Source of the DNA: Exophiala sp. HKRS030
Taxonomy: Eukaryota > Ascomycota > Eurotiomycetes > Chaetothyriales > Herpotrichiellaceae
Direction: 5' to 3'
Length of the DNA: 64,000 nucleotides
Assembly: GCA_023897205.1 (NCBI GenBank)
Contig: JAHWDD010000001.1
Location: forward strand, 4,526,001 to 4,590,000
Under the pieces are notes generated by a model, which was not told where the DNA came from, did not search any database, and was given only the letters and a program-made list of their open reading frames with translations. The position numbers and the translations under genes are program-made. The first letter of the stretch is position 1; every line of letters starts with the position of its first letter. This document shows positions 9,800 to 23,214 of this stretch, piece after piece.

Positions 9800-12700
9800 G
9801 TTGGGGAGGCCGCTCTAGCCCTTTGGTCGAATGAGGGGCAACCTCCACAAGTCAGCAACCTATGCTGTGTCCGAGGTCCCTACAACGAGAAGCAATGAAT
9901 GAATAGCAATCGGACATTGGAGGTCGACGGTGATACAAGGAAGTCGAGATCAGTCTTATTGGTGTCGAGACATTGCACAGAGCCGGGAGGAGATGTTGCA
10001 GCGGTCCTCCTAAAGCGGTGAGCGGGCGGACACCACACAGCTGTCTGGCCGATATTGCTGTGGGCTGTTACACAGAAGGCGGAAAGGGCTGGTCTCTATG
10101 CGTGTTGAAAAGTCCAAAGGTCCGAGAGCAGCTGCGCAGTTTGAAGTTCAGAGACGCTTGCAGGATGATTGCAGGAAGAGGAGAACGATGGGTATTTGGG
10201 AGAAGCCGGTCGGTCCTTTTGCTGATGGTCGACGGTGGTGACGCTTGTGATGAAATGGTGCGTTTGACCCACGCGTTCGGAGACGGAGATGAATATGAGT
10301 CGACCTGACGTGGCAATCCTGTTCAATTGCAATATGCAACTTGTCGAGATCATGGATTGAGATGAGGCGTGGGTGTTGATGGAAGTGGACGAGCGAGCAT
10401 GTTAAAGCAAAACAGTGGGATGGGATGCGTTCACCGCTTAAGCAGCCCCTGGTCAGCCACAAGGCCGCGCTGCATCTCAGATTGGGTTGTGGTTTCGACA
10501 GAGTTCAAGGCTCCGGAGGGTTTTAGGCGGCCTGGACAGCTAATGAGGCTGGGGGGGTTTCTCGGTGGGTTTAGGGGGGGTCGGGGGCTGGTTGAGGCAG
10601 CCAATTGCCCCCCCGTCTAGGGATGCCTAGTCGCCCCGGCTGCTGCCCATGATTCCGCGCGCCGGGCCTTCGTGCCTAAGGGCAGCTAAATTCTCCTGCC
10701 TCATTGCATGATTTGTTGAGCTCATGGATATACGTAGTATTGTAGCAGCAGTACTCGGTAGGTATTGTGTCCGTGGAAGCTTCTATGCTACAGAAGCTTC
10801 TTCGCATTCGTTCTAGGCAGATTACAGCAACCCAACGACGCCCATCAATGCAAGGCAAAGTCTGCCTACTATCCGACACTTTGAACAGCAATCTGATGCA
10901 CTACCAGACGAGCCGAGCCCACGGACCGCTGCCAGCCACTGCGCTTACATTGGAGCCTCCTCGTCGACGTGTCTCTTGATTGCAGCTTCATCTTGAAAAA
11001 AGAATTTTGGTGACGCCGGATGAGAAGTGCAATCAACTTTGAGACACCAATTAAGCCGGCATGCTAAGGACTTCCGACTGTCACTGCCTCGAAGTCCCCC
11101 ACAAAGCTACTGCAACGACGCTGCAGATGCCATCCAGCGCCTGCATCATAATCCACTCATCATGCTTGTTTCTGGCCCTTTGTTCTTCAATTTGTCGCCT
11201 CACCAGTTGGGCTTCAATATTCGCATGTTTTGGTCCTTCAATTGGCCCTTTATTTTCCTTTAAGCAGTCCTGCCTAGTTATCGCTTACGTCGTTTTGGCT
11301 CATTTTGCATCGGCGACGATATCGGAGCTTATGATCTCATGACATTGCTTCTTACCCCAGACTTCTTTGACTGACGTGGCCATGACAAGGTGGAATCATC
11401 TCTATCTTTACCAACCTACGCATTCGTCCGTATTCATCTCTGCCGTCGCTCGTCATCCCGTGTCCTCGATCACGATGACTATATACCCAAATTCTGATCA
11501 CCAGACAAAGGTTTAGGTATCATTGTTGTCTGTCTCGGCCTTGCCGCGGAACCGCGGCCAACCTCATGGCACACCGCTCATTCCATCGAGGTCATGCTGA
11601 AACCAGGATCGCAGCACAGTATCCGTACTTGGCTCCACGTAAACGAAACTCCGATCGAACCCGCATCTCGAGTAACCCAACATTTTTGCAGACATATATT
11701 ATGTTGTTTGTTGCTAACCTCAGTCTGGATCCGGTCAAACTCGAATCCGGATCCCCGACAATAATCCTCTTTGCCGGGAAGGACACATGTATGCAAGCTA
11801 TTGTATGTAAGACGAGAGTTGATCGTCTTGACCTTTTAGCGTCCATTCGTGCTTCTCGTTGCCAAGGTATGCTTTCCTGCTCAGACAAAAGTGGCAGTCG
11901 ATTCACTGGTGCTCATCAGTGAACGACGAATCGACTGCCACGAGTAGTTATGGGGGGCGACCAGGTGACATCGTTGTACTTGTTGCAGCTTGCTTTCACG
12001 GGACCCAAAGGCATTTTCGTATGGTAAGATCGCCTGGATGTGGACTGACAATGCCAACTTTGCGGCAATTATTAGTTACCCAGTGTGCATACCCGGAACG
12101 GATGTATCTAGGCCATCTTCAAGCTATGATCCATAATATTGGAACCGAATCCTCGACCGCAGGATATCCTCACACCGCTACCTTCGTGGGATGGGTTTCG
12201 GAAGCTTATCGTACCTCGGTCATCCGAGATTGAGAGAGACATTCTTTCGGATATGCTGATCTAATCACAAGGACCATGAAGTACAGAACCTGTCGGTGAA
12301 GAGGATCAGGAGAGCTTCATCGCCTTGATCAGGCTTCTATCAGGATTTTAATCTAGATGGGGAGCAAAAAGAAGAGGCTTGTCACAGCACCAGCGGCAGC
12401 GGAAGGAGAAGCAAAAAACAATCAAAATTCAGGATTCCCACCTGGTCACCCACGGTAGTACTGACTGAACGGCACGTGGTTTAAGTATGGCTGAGCGGAC
12501 GGGAAGCCCTGTTTATACACGTCCTATGGTCGATTGCGAGGATGAATTCAAGTTGAGCGGTTCATATCCTGGTGTTTTGGTAAACGGGGCAGGGTTTGTT
12601 TTGTCCGGGACCGAATGCCCCATGTTCAATACTGCAAATTGCATTCCGTAACCCGTAAAGAACTCCTCATACACTAGGTACTTTTTATCAATACTCGTAT

Positions 12701-13162
12701 ATATTTCTTGGTCCAGTGTCCCAGGTCTGATCAGTTCAATGGGTATACGATGTGATAGGTCTTTCAGAATGTTGGGATATAAAGCAGAAACACGGAGATG
12801 AGGAGAAGGAAGAGAAGTGTCGAATGTGTTTTGAACAATCTGAGAATAAAAATACTGTATGAGTTCACGTGCTGCGACGCCCAATAGCTCATATCATACT
12901 GCCTAGGTATAACTCCATAACTCACGATATACCCTTTCGTCGTCTTGCTGCTCCATATGGGTTTTCCCAATGTCCACACCAGATGGAGACCACTTCGCAA
13001 AGGGGGCCTTTTTTTTTCTCTCAAGCATTTCCCTCAAGGTTCGAAATGTACTCCCATCGTCGATTGACCTGACCTCGGGCTCGGACATTTATGACCTGCA
13101 CATGTAGGTTACTTGACTTCGTCGTCTTCGTTTGTAAAACAAAAAACACCCCCGCGATCATG
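9800..13162. other. intergenic 3.4 kb, no supported gene
   Basis: Upstream of the kinase-like gene and downstream of the SAP30-like gene. It contains a G-rich run (about 10,545-10,580), a near-perfect hairpin at 11,891-11,941 (listed separately) and CCTAGGTA at 12,902-12,909. A 61-aa minus-strand frame at 12,903-13,088 begins with a plausible ATG (MSEPEVRSIDDG) and could be a first exon, but no continuation or family could be identified. Confidence 0.4.
11891..11941. repeat. inverted repeat able to form a hairpin
   Basis: GTGGCAGTCGATTC at 11,891-11,904 is the exact reverse complement of GAATCGACTGCCAC at 11,928-11,941, separated by 23 bases. Inside the loop CACTG and CAGTG can pair again, extending the stem after a small bulge. 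It sits in gene-free DNA. Function unknown. Confidence 0.7.
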
Positions 13163-14208
13163 TCAAGGTCTGAAGCGGAGCCTGAAGCCGACCTCTCCGC
13201 CGGGACCGTCTACCCTCCTGACCTGACGTCCGTGACTGCCCATCCAGTAACCCGTGCCGTCGCCGCCGGACCCTTCTGTCCTGACGGTGCGGCCGTTTTG
13301 CTGGACGACGTAGATGAAGCGGGCGACGGTGTCGGCCTCGCTCAGTTGCTGGGCGTTGAAGTGTTTCCTGACCGAGTTGGCCAGGTGAGAGGGAGGTTCC
13401 CGCGGTCCCAAAAACGTGGTCGACGTTGACGCTGCCGCGGCCGAGCCGGATGACGTGGACGCTTGTTCTTCGGAGGTGTGGTCGGGCACCGCTGTTTCAT
13501 TCCCTCCACTGGACGACGACGTCGCCACCACTGCATCTTTCCCACCTCTCTCTGTACCTTTTGATCCTCCACCACCACCACCAGCATTCTTGCCACTCGT
13601 CGTACCGTTCGTTTGTCGTTGCAGGTTTGATTGCCGTCGTCGGTGTTTCTGCTCTCGTAACCTCCTGCGGGCTTGGACTGCGGACGGCGCTCGAAGGGCC
13701 ACGGAGGAGGAATTGTAGGTCAGGTCGGCGTGTGGATGGTTCAAGGTGGAAGGGACGGAGAGACGGTGGGCGACTCGGTAGGTACGGAGGATGGACGTAG
13801 GGACTGTGTTCCAGTCGGTCTTGAAAAAAAGTAGTTTGTTCAGTCCACATTGTCCTTTTTTTTGCTCTCCCCAAATGAACAATGGTTGTCATTGAAGGAG
13901 GCCCAGGTCCGGAGCCATCATTGTGCGCATCAAATACTCACCTTGGGTAAATTGCCGTCTTTTTCGGTTCCCACGGGTGCTGCAGAGGACGAAGTTGCCG
14001 TCGCCGCCGCTGCAGCACCGCTGTTCGCGGCCGCCGCCTTGTTACTCGAACCGCCTGCGCCGTGTGCATTCGCCGCGGTCCGTCTGCTCTTTGAAACGCC
14101 GGACGACGAGTTTGTATGAGGGCCCAAGAGGGCCTTTTCTTTCTGGTTCGTCACTGTGCTAGACGTTTCTGATCGAGAGTCGTCGACGTTTCGGGCTCGT
14201 GGAGGCAT
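13163..14208 (-). CDS. SAP30-like Sin3-binding protein (histone deacetylase complex), 307 aa
   Basis: Candidate subunit of the Sin3/Rpd3 histone deacetylase complex. Exon 1 14208-13942 (MPPRARNVDD...NLPK), intron 13,820-13,941 (GTGAGT...CAAG), exon 2 13819-13163; total 924 nt. The junction gives NLPK-TDWNTVPTSILRTYR, the conserved entry to the SAP30 Sin3-binding domain, and the C-terminal half follows as LANSVRKHFNAQQLSEAD and VARFIYVVQQ, ending with FRLRF. Between the two halves lie about 110 residues of Gly/Ser/Thr-rich low complexity, and another low-complexity stretch is inserted just before the last FRLRF element. The start at 14,208 matches the MPP start usual in relatives; the frame is open to an ATG at 14,244. 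Nuclear location and role are inferred from the family. Confidence 0.75.
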
Positions 14209-14631
14209 AATGAAACGTTTGGAGTTGAAAAGGTCTGGGTCCAAAAAGAGATGATGGGTAAAAAAGCAAAGTCAAACAGGCCAGATAAAGGCCAACATTG
14301 GAGCGAGCACTCTTCGTTGAATTAACTGATTACATTGGTAGTCATTCTTTACAGGAGTTGAATCTCGAGATTTGGCCGGTGTCTTCACTACTTTCTCGGA
14401 GTCGACTTACGCGCAGCGCAGGGAAAGGGAACTGGCACGCGGCGGTGATATCATAGGAGACGGTTATTCCCGCCACTGGTGTCTTGGCGCATCTTCGTAT
14501 GCAGGGGCTTCGTACTCGTACTCGTAAATCCCATATAACACGAACAGATGGTACTTCTCAGTCCATCGTAATCTCCCTCTCACATATTTACCGATTCAGA
14601 CGAAGCCTCATAAAGTACAGTCGGGTTCATG
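14209..14631. other. intergenic, upstream of the SAP30-like gene
   Basis: A 423-bp spacer that should hold the SAP30-like promoter and the 3' end of the HET gene. Contains TACTCGTACTCGTA-type repeats near 14,514. No gene seen. Confidence 0.4.
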
Positions 14632-16988
14632 TCAGACAATCTTGACCTCCATCCGGTGAGCTACTTGAAACCATGAAGCGGGACAGAATGAAACCCCAAG
14701 ACGAGTATATGACGCTTCGCCAGGAACCGCCTGAAGCAGGAGGCATGTTCCCTGTCCGCTGTTGATTCGAGGGTGCCACCTTTCAATTGCAATGCACACT
14801 GCTTGTAAGCCGTTGACTTCTGCAGGCACATCCAGTTGAAACGGTTGCCAACTAGGACCGCGAGATTCAGGTTCAGCGCCGGGAGCACAATCGGGGTCTT
14901 CGTCTTCGAGGGCCGCCGTGTGGTTCGTGCCCGAGGATTGAGCAAGACTCATGAAACACTCTCGTGATTCCTGATGTCCAGATGTTTCTTCTTGATGGAG
15001 AGTCACAGAGACCGCGGGCCCTGCCAGAATCAAGAATGCCGACGTTACAGCCCCAAAGGGAACCCCAATCTCCTTCGGACAGGTTTGGACATCCACCACC
15101 TCTGCTACTATTTCGTTTGCAAAGTGCCAGCTGATGTGAGCTTCGATTCGAGCACGTACCGCGATCCACGACCATGACGGACCACAGTACTCCTTTGGAC
15201 GTTGGGTCTGTGTCTCTCCGGGGGCCGCCCGTACTGCTCGCCACAACAGCCCCGAGGGGAATTCATACCTCCAGAGTCCGGCACAATACCCATCCAACTC
15301 CTTCGAAGCAATCAGTCTAGAAAACCCGGACAGCGCTGGCAGTCTGTCCGCTTCGTCATGTAGTGCGCATGCCGAGTATGGCTCTACCACCGAATACCAA
15401 AGCTCAATTCGAGAAGTGGGGCCCTTGACGTTGCTAAGCGTCTTCAGTGTCGTGGTCTTGAACGTTCCTGCACGGCGGTGACGTCTGATTTCCATGCACT
15501 CACAATCAAGATTGTTTCCGCACTCAAAGACAATCTCGTCGGCCGAGAAGTGCACCACTCTTCTCCCAAGAAGTCGCTCCTGAAAACACCAGGCCCGCTC
15601 AAATAAAGGCGTCGTGTTGAACCGGTAGGGGTCGTTGGTCAGAAAGGCATCGTGAGGAATGGTTTCCTTTACGTGGAGATAGGAACTCTTGCGAGGATTA
15701 TCTTCGTGAATGATTAATTCTTGTGCCCCTCGTCGGCTGTGGAAAAGTCCCGCATCGCCGGTGTTCCCTCTGGTGGCGGCAATCACAACATGTGCCTGGC
15801 TATATATCAATGCCATGCGCGCGGCCTCTCGCGCAAAGTCTGCGCCATCGTCCTGTACGATGCAGAGCGAGTCTATCCAGACGTATCTCAGCCCAAGCCG
15901 ACGAATAACGGTTGATGGTATCGCGAAAGGTCGGTGTCAGATCGTCCCATTCGATTTTCTCCAAGTGTCGTGATAACGTGGCCATCGTTGTTTTCGGGAC
16001 TGCCTTGATTCGATCCTTTTTATCGCCCCAGCAGTGGCTGAGTGCCGCGAATGGAGTATCCTCTGCCAGAATTTCTGAGCCGATGGCGAGTCTGAGACCT
16101 TCGGTCCGGTCGTCAGGACTCACATCTACCAACCGTGTAGGAAGCCCTCTCTGAGCTATATCAAGTCCACATCCATGGTCCCGGATGCACTCGTCGATCC
16201 AGTGTTTGATCTTGTCAATACAAACGCCATCATCAGATCTAGTCGGTGGTAGTGTCCGACGGAAAAAGCCACGATCCATCTTATAACCTATCGAGGCATT
16301 AGTTTTCACCACAAAGAGGTCCCAAAAATCTCCCACCTTCGTCCGCATATAGCACGAGATCAATGGTCCTATATTCCTGAGATAGTTGAGCCAAGTACGG
16401 TTCCAAGGTCGGACCCGACCCATCTGGCAGCCACCTGACTCTGATCCTGGAGTAATCGCCTTGATAGAAATGACCCGTGTCTTTGATGTGCACCTGAATT
16501 TGCCCGGGGTCTATATCAGCATACCTTGATTCGAATAATGCGACGCTCCGTACGATGAACCAACATCTTCCACACCCAGCTGATGCCGTCCTCTGAAAGT
16601 CGCGCAGTGTAGGCCAAAAAGTGTGAAGCTTTCTCATGGCGACCAAATCCGTACACGAGCAAGCACCACGAAACTTGATGCGGTATCGGAATCCATCCCA
16701 AATATCCTGGGCCCAAAAATACGTCCGAGATGCTCTCTCTGCTGCCCAAGCAGCAGAATCTTCAAATCGGGAGCTATCATTGAAATACTTCCAGCCCTTG
16801 ACGCGAGACACATACCCGATGAAGCTCTCATTTTTCCTGGGCAGTAGGCGCGTATCTCTTTTCCTGAAGCTGTCCCATTCATCAGCAGTGATCTGCACCA
16901 CCCGAGGAGCAAGACCGGCGAGGCGGGGGGTGTTTGTGATGCTTGTGTCAAGGTCAGAGGTCGTCATGCTGAGCCACAGCCTGAGCAA
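14632..16988 (-). pseudogene. HET-domain (heterokaryon incompatibility) gene with a one-base frameshift
   Basis: Fungal self/non-self recognition gene of the HET (PF06985) family. Exon 1 runs from 16,988 (or an in-frame ATG at 16,967) to 16,337; intron 16,288-16,336 (49 nt, GTGGGA...ATAG) joins ADEG to YKMDRG. The HET domain core follows: FAALSHCWG, then TPTFRDTIN. At 15,910-15,911 the frame breaks: the next conserved block, VIRRLGLRYVWIDSLC, reads one base later, on AACC where AAC is expected. Downstream the frame stays open for the rest of the protein (MALIYSQAHVVIAATR, DRLPALSGFSRL, CGPSWSWIAV) to the stop at 14,632. Conserved sequence touches the break on both sides, so an intron cannot explain it. 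Everything else looks intact, so this is either a very recent pseudogene or a base error in the assembly. Confidence 0.8.
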
Positions 16989-19900
16989 CGAGAGAGACAG
17001 ACTGCTTCCTGGAGACTTTCATGAGCATCTAGCCTCTCGCTCGCAGACGTCCATAGCATACTGCATTAAACTGTGCTTGCATCGAATCAACGTTTTTCGA
17101 GATCATTGAGGCTCTCGTTGATGATCAAGAATACCTCGTGTTTGTGTCGGGCACGATTGCCTTGCCTGACTGCTAATGCATGTTGCTTTTGGGACTCCCT
17201 CAGCCTAATTTGTGCCAACTGACATCGGTGGTTTTCCATACAGAAGTGAGGGCGCGCGAAGTTTCCACCAGCACTGAAGTTCAGTCAAGTATCTACCAAG
17301 GCCGTTTGTGGCCAGGATACGCTCAGGCTCACCAGACTTAGGGTGGTAGATCAAGAACTCACCCCGGCGCGACACACAATGCGGCTAAGCGAAGCAGCCT
17401 CGATCACCGTCCAATTGGGGGGATTTACAGTCTAATGGGGGGTTTTCCCTTGCAAGAAAAGGGACTTTGAGACCTCAAAACTGTTCCTGCATACACTTGA
17501 ACTGTCTTACCTAACGTGAGAACTTCGATAATGGCGAGGCGGATGTACGGTCGATTCCTTGTCCCACAGCCATTGTTGTGAATCTATAGCGACGCGTGCT
17601 GCTTCGAGATTCATGGCATTCCCAGCCCTTGTGACTCGTATGATCTGCTCCAGGTTGGCTGGTCATTCATGAATGAATTGTACACGTCGTCTCGGGCTGC
17701 GTTCAGAGCGAATCCGAATTAAACAGATGGCAGAGAGGCAAGCCTACCTTGCGGAAAGCATATCCGCGACCGCTACAATGTATTCAATGTGCTATCAGCC
17801 ACGGAAACACACATACAGGGCACTGTGCCTGTAATTGGTGAGAGAAAAATAAATCTATTTTGATTCAGGTTGATCAAATTACTGACTCCTCTAACAAAAC
17901 GCGGACGAAAATTCACTCGAGCGAAATGCATGTGAAAGCCAGGCAAGCAGGGCTCATTATTTTCGACCCGGAAGGACTTACGGCCGCGTTGCAATCGTGG
18001 AGTGCCATGCTAGCATTACATCAAGATCATCTACCGAAGAAGGTAACCGGACAAGATATCTTGTTGAGTCCAGTAATTTTTCCTGCCACTGAAGGGCTGG
18101 GGTTGTATCATCGTGGACCAATTCCACATAGTTTGAAACTGAGAATCCTTGTCAGAAAAATTCGACGCAACAAGCGGTGGGCATGAGCTGTGTCAGAGAA
18201 CAAAAATTTCGAAGAGACGATGATAGAAGGTGTCCAGTGTGTCTGCCAATGGGTTTTCTAAACAATGGTGCCAGGGTGAAATTTCGGACAGTCTCCATCG
18301 AAAAGCAGCACCGAGGAAATGCCGACATTGATGACGGTGTGCATTATTGTGCGGCTTGTAACACTGCCTCTGTGTCTCGGGTTATCAAGGCCGTTGCCCT
18401 GGTCCATGGTTCCATCTTCCACATGCTGGAGCAATCGAAATTTGGATATGTGGATAGCCTGAAGATGAGTAGGTCATGGTACCGTACCAGCAGCATGGTT
18501 ACTTTGGCATATGAGTTTTTTGGCTATATGGTGGAGTTTCTCCGTGAAAACGCCCATTGCGGGCATACCCGCGCGATTTTCTGCAAACTGGATCAGTAGA
18601 AGGTTCTTTCGGTGCAAAGTACTATTTGGATCTGTTGAGAGAATGGAAAATGCGTAGTCATATGCATACTGAGGTCTCGATGATGCCATGCTCGGTGCCG
18701 CGTGAAAATTGATGGGAATGCATACCAGGCTGTTTCGTGCGTAGTGAAGTCGACACGAGGTAAGACAAGTGAGTACTGTATTCTTATCTCGAAGCCGATC
18801 GCGGTATTCTCCACGACCCGTGAACCCCGTAGAACATGTGATACTCATGCTATGTGCTCGATTCAGCAGGCTTCGGCTCGATTTTCGAGGGACAGAGCGG
18901 GTGTCAGCAAGCCTGGTCGTTTGGCCGTGCAGAGATAGCTATCCTACTGGGTTTTGGTCGAGACGGCATATTGCACAGTCGTGGGCATCGGAGGTCGTAC
19001 TGATTCACTTGACCGTTCTCCAGACATCCTGCCGAACTAGACTAGTAAGCGACAAGCCCGAAACAGCCAGACGACGCATCCTGGGTATAGAGAAGAGATG
19101 ACAATGTTGACCTTGTCGCTGTTCCGCAAAAGATGGTATGAAAACAATCACATTAATCTGTGGCATGAAAGAGACGCATGCTGGTTGTGCAGCGCCCGAA
19201 AGCCAGGACCGCTGGCCAACATTCATCAAGTTACGAAGTTGCGTGACCTGGGAGTCCCATGTCAGATCGGCCACCAGCGGGATGTGGCGGAAGTTAGAAA
19301 CAGCTTGCGATAGGATGTCTGGACTTCCGAGGATCAGTTTCTTGATGTCCCCCAAGTCGAATGTTTTCCATGTCAAGGAAGTTGGTCGAGTGATCCAAAG
19401 CCTGGCTCTTTACCTTTTCAAGAAGCAGCCTTGAATACCAGAGATCCCGTTTTGTTTCTCCTCCGGACGTCGGCTTCCGTCCCCAGGAAACAACTCCGGG
19501 CCACATATCAAGATGGAAACATTTGAGGTTGGACAAAACTAACTTGGATCTCATGATACGACTCGATCGTGGGGAAGTCACGGAAAGACACCATACATAG
19601 TCAGACCACAGGCTTAATCCACAGGCCTTTGGTACAGTCCTGCCATATTCTCAAGATGGGGAGGGTCTTTGACTGCGGCGCCGGCGGCATACCGGCATTT
19701 CAGCAGAGGTTGTTCTCAAGGCAGATAACGTGAAAGGTACCCGGATACAGTTGTGCGTGACAACAGCATACGTCCGCATGAGAACAGCGCAATTGCACTC
19801 TCTACCTTGAGGAAGGGGGGTTTACCGATAAGCGCAGGTCGATGAACTGATGTTTGCTTGCCAGATGGCATCCCGCGCAGCACGGGCCTAAGCTTGTTCC

Positions 19901-22900
19901 TCGCTTTAGAGAAATCACTCAATAATGCGTGTAGTCCTTCGCCACACAATCTAGAACATGTTTTGTCCCGCGAAATGCTCAGACTCCATCTGCGGTGGGG
20001 ATCAATTTGATGCAAAGAAGTAAGATACTAGAATAGGTATCTTTTGGGTGTTAGCGAGGCCTGAAGACGGGCGAGCCTGAGATTCCAGACTTGTGGAGAA
20101 GTGGGAGTAGTCCGACCAGCCCTGTATGCTTGGAAGGCAAGACTTGAGACCGGAGTATGAAGTAGATGTTTCAACGGGGTCAGGAAGTTCAGGATTGTTT
20201 GGGCATCGCTCTTCCCCGTATTAGTCCGGAAGACGATGGTGATTATCAAATGGGGTCGAAATTGTCACAGCAAGTCGCAGACGCATAGCGATGACATTTG
20301 ACATAGTCATGGATGATGCATGTTGACCGCGGAGGACGGAAGCCATTAGCGATTTCAGGGAGTGGGATGGACCTTGCATATGCATTCATCCTCCTGTTTC
20401 ACTTGGTTGTCAATGTCAGCCATGGCTTGGTGTTCCCTCTTCTCACTCGCCGGGCCCCTGTCGCATGGGGATGAGTGCTCGTCTTGATGCTCGAGGCCTT
20501 ACTGGCAGGCAGTCGTTTCGATCAACGAGATCCGGACATGCCTTATTGGCAATATCCTCAGTCTGAGGTTTGCACCATTCTCCGGGTATAGTGTGGGGAC
20601 AAGTCGGAAATAAATTGCATGAACAAGTTGTGGTCGTAGTCAGCGGATGGTGACTACGATTAGTATTTCAGGTACCGGAACTTGTCAGGAGAAAGCACTG
20701 AGTGTCTCTCTCGCGAATTATTGTCTCTCCTTTTTTGTGCATGGCATCAGCATGCATGCTCAGATCCAGGTAGGTCGCCTCGACACGGCCTCGGAGGTAC
20801 AGAACAGCTTCCTTCAGTAGTCACTTTGTTGTCTCGCAACCGGTACTTCACCCTGTCACATTCCAGAAGTGCACATGTAAAATTGCAAAGGCTCCTTCGG
20901 GCAGATCAGTCCGAAAGCCACACACATGCTCGTATCAAGCTTCCCCACTGGTACCGCCAAAGTCACATCTGTTAAAGCCCTGAGAGCGAGGTCCACAGTC
21001 CCGCAAAATCCGCAAGGCACCAGCCAGACTCGTCTTCTGGCCACATGCCGCTCTGGGTGAGTCCCCAAGGCCGTCGCCATACCCGGGAGCGACTCTGGGG
21101 ACAGTATTTAGGCTGTGAACTAGGGCTCCGTTGGGCAACATTCTGGGCGTTACAAAGCGCTGAGCGCGCTGAGCGCGTCACCGGAATGCCCCTTCGAGGC
21201 AATTCTCAGGGCTTCTGTGGATGCTCCAGTGGATACCATCCCAACTTGTCCATCTGTTAGTGACAGTACCATAGGAATCGGAGCCCATCATCGCCGTAGT
21301 GGTCTTATAGATGGATCTGGCACCTGATAGTATTTTTGAGACCACAATATTATTGTGCCACAAATCACCGTTATCACATGTGATGACAACACTGCAGACC
21401 CCTTCACCGACTTCGTAGTAGGGTGTCTGGGGGTAGCAAAGTGAAGCATGACAGGCAAGGATCTTTGTGGCTTTACGAAGGAAGGGGATAGGTAGTGATG
21501 ATGCCGCGGTTTCCCATTGGTTTGGGTTATTGTTCTGCGTGAGTTTGCCGCCCAAAAGGCTCGGGGAAGTAGGTCCGAAGGAATGAGGCACTGTTTCGCA
21601 GGACCTACGGAGTAATTAGATTAGCACTCGTACCTCTCGATCGACGAAAATGATCAAGCGAAGGGACCAAAAGGTGCTCCAAGTTCACCTCATCGCAGCA
21701 TCAGTGCAATAATAGTATCCGTTGTATTGAATACCTTGGATCGGTGACTCCGTCCAAGCAAGGGTGGCAGCGTACAGTACGAGCACGGAGAAATGTGGGA
21801 GGGTTTGTCAGTTCCGAAGAATTTTCGCGTTGGGATTGTTTTCTGCCTGACGGCGGGTTGACCGCCTCCGCCTTGTCACTTTCCCGCAAAATTCCAGACC
21901 ACAGGTACTTTGGCCTGACTCACTTTTTGCTCCCCCATCTTTTCCAGACGCCCAGACACACTCTCTGTACTGTAACAATACTGTATTGTCGGTGCCTCCA
22001 TACCGCTTCCGATACCACACCCGAGCGCCTAAAGCCCAAGTTATGTGTACTGGGTACCCTGACCACCGCTGAAACCATACCTGGTCTCGCATCAATCTTT
22101 GCATGGCCACCTCGTCATCACCTCTACAATAGGTACTGTACTTTCCTCGGGCCACGGTACTCGGCCCGGTAATCCTGCTCGTTTTGTTGACAAGTCTCCT
22201 GGTCACCTCCTGCGGCGATCGGCCATCATCGCTGTGCCAGCGAGCGTCCGAAACATGTCAGACCCCCTGTTGCCTGGCCGTTGTCTTCCCCAGATCCCTG
22301 AAAAGGAGTTGTCAGGATACGAGAGGTACAGGGAAAGAGAAGGAAACAAATCAAATTGAGTGAAGCCGGCGGCAGCATTCGACTGGCCGAGAAAGAATAC
22401 ATTCCACTTTGGGCCGCAATCACCTCCATCCAATAAATCCTCACATCAGCAACCCGCGGGCCTCATCACCGAATTCGGGGCCGCGAAAAGAATTGATCCA
22501 GTCTCTCAGCCGATCCACCAAAAGGGCCTCTCACACCCTCTCAACAACACGGACGCACATTTCGTACGAGTACGACTACGACCATCAGCTCGTCATCTTT
22601 ACACTTTTCAGACGTGGACCGATAAGGATTGCGCTAGTTGGGCTTGCCTTGCCCCGTGCCCACAGAAGAGAAGGAAAAGAAGGTGTCGCCGCTGGGGGGG
22701 CCTTTCTCGGTGACTCTCCCACTGTTACGATACGAGTACGGAGTATTGTACGCCTGGCACGGGCACCGCCAACCCACATTCCTAAGCACACTCGGCTGGA
22801 CAAGCCTCGCCTCTTTCTGCAATCTTCCGGCAGGAAAAAAAAAATTCACAGGCACGACAAAACGCCGCAGACGCTCCAACCCCTGCTCCCCCCGGTCTCC

Positions 22901-23214
22901 AGTTTCTAGTCCGCATTGCCGGAATCACGTCGCACAGAACCGCGCAACCTCCCTCTACCCTTCTCCAACATCAGGCTCAATCCCTCCTTCGCAAATTACT
23001 GCATCTGACACTTCGTCACCTCCCTGATTTCTTTTCCTCCCTTCTGCCCCCCGAATTTCTCTGACCACACCATTACGAGAACCACACCACTCATCACCCT
23101 GTTTCGCAAACCGCCCGCGCTAGGACTGAATCCAACTTCCATTTCAATCTACCGCCCTTCCGACCCCAGGTCTTTCGTCACGCACGCCCGCCCACTGTCC
23201 GACTCTTCCAGTGG
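16989..23214. other. gene-poor 6.2 kb between the HET gene and creA
   Basis: I found no frame that I can assign to a protein family on either strand. Minus-strand fragments at about 19,005-19,581 have a leucine-rich, F-box-like flavour but are broken and unsupported. TACGGAGTA copies occur at 21,606 and 22,737. The last 1-1.3 kb is pyrimidine-rich and probably includes the creA promoter and long leader; a CTGGGG sequence (fits the CreA consensus SYGGRG) lies near 22,692. Confidence 0.4.

Noticed and set aside
12903..13088. 61-aa minus-strand frame starting MSEPEVRSIDDG
   Set aside because: Reasonable start, but no continuing exon or family could be found; mentioned only in the intergenic entry.
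18177..18599. 140-aa plus-strand frame with several Cys/His
   Set aside because: No zinc-binding spacing that fits a known family and no splice partners; probably chance.
19005..19581. Minus-strand frames with a leucine-rich, F-box-like look
   Set aside because: Two short overlapping frames with stops and no definable motif; could be chance. Not listed as a gene.
21157..21177. GCGCTGAGC repeated twice
   Set aside because: Two 9-bp units only; too short to mean much.
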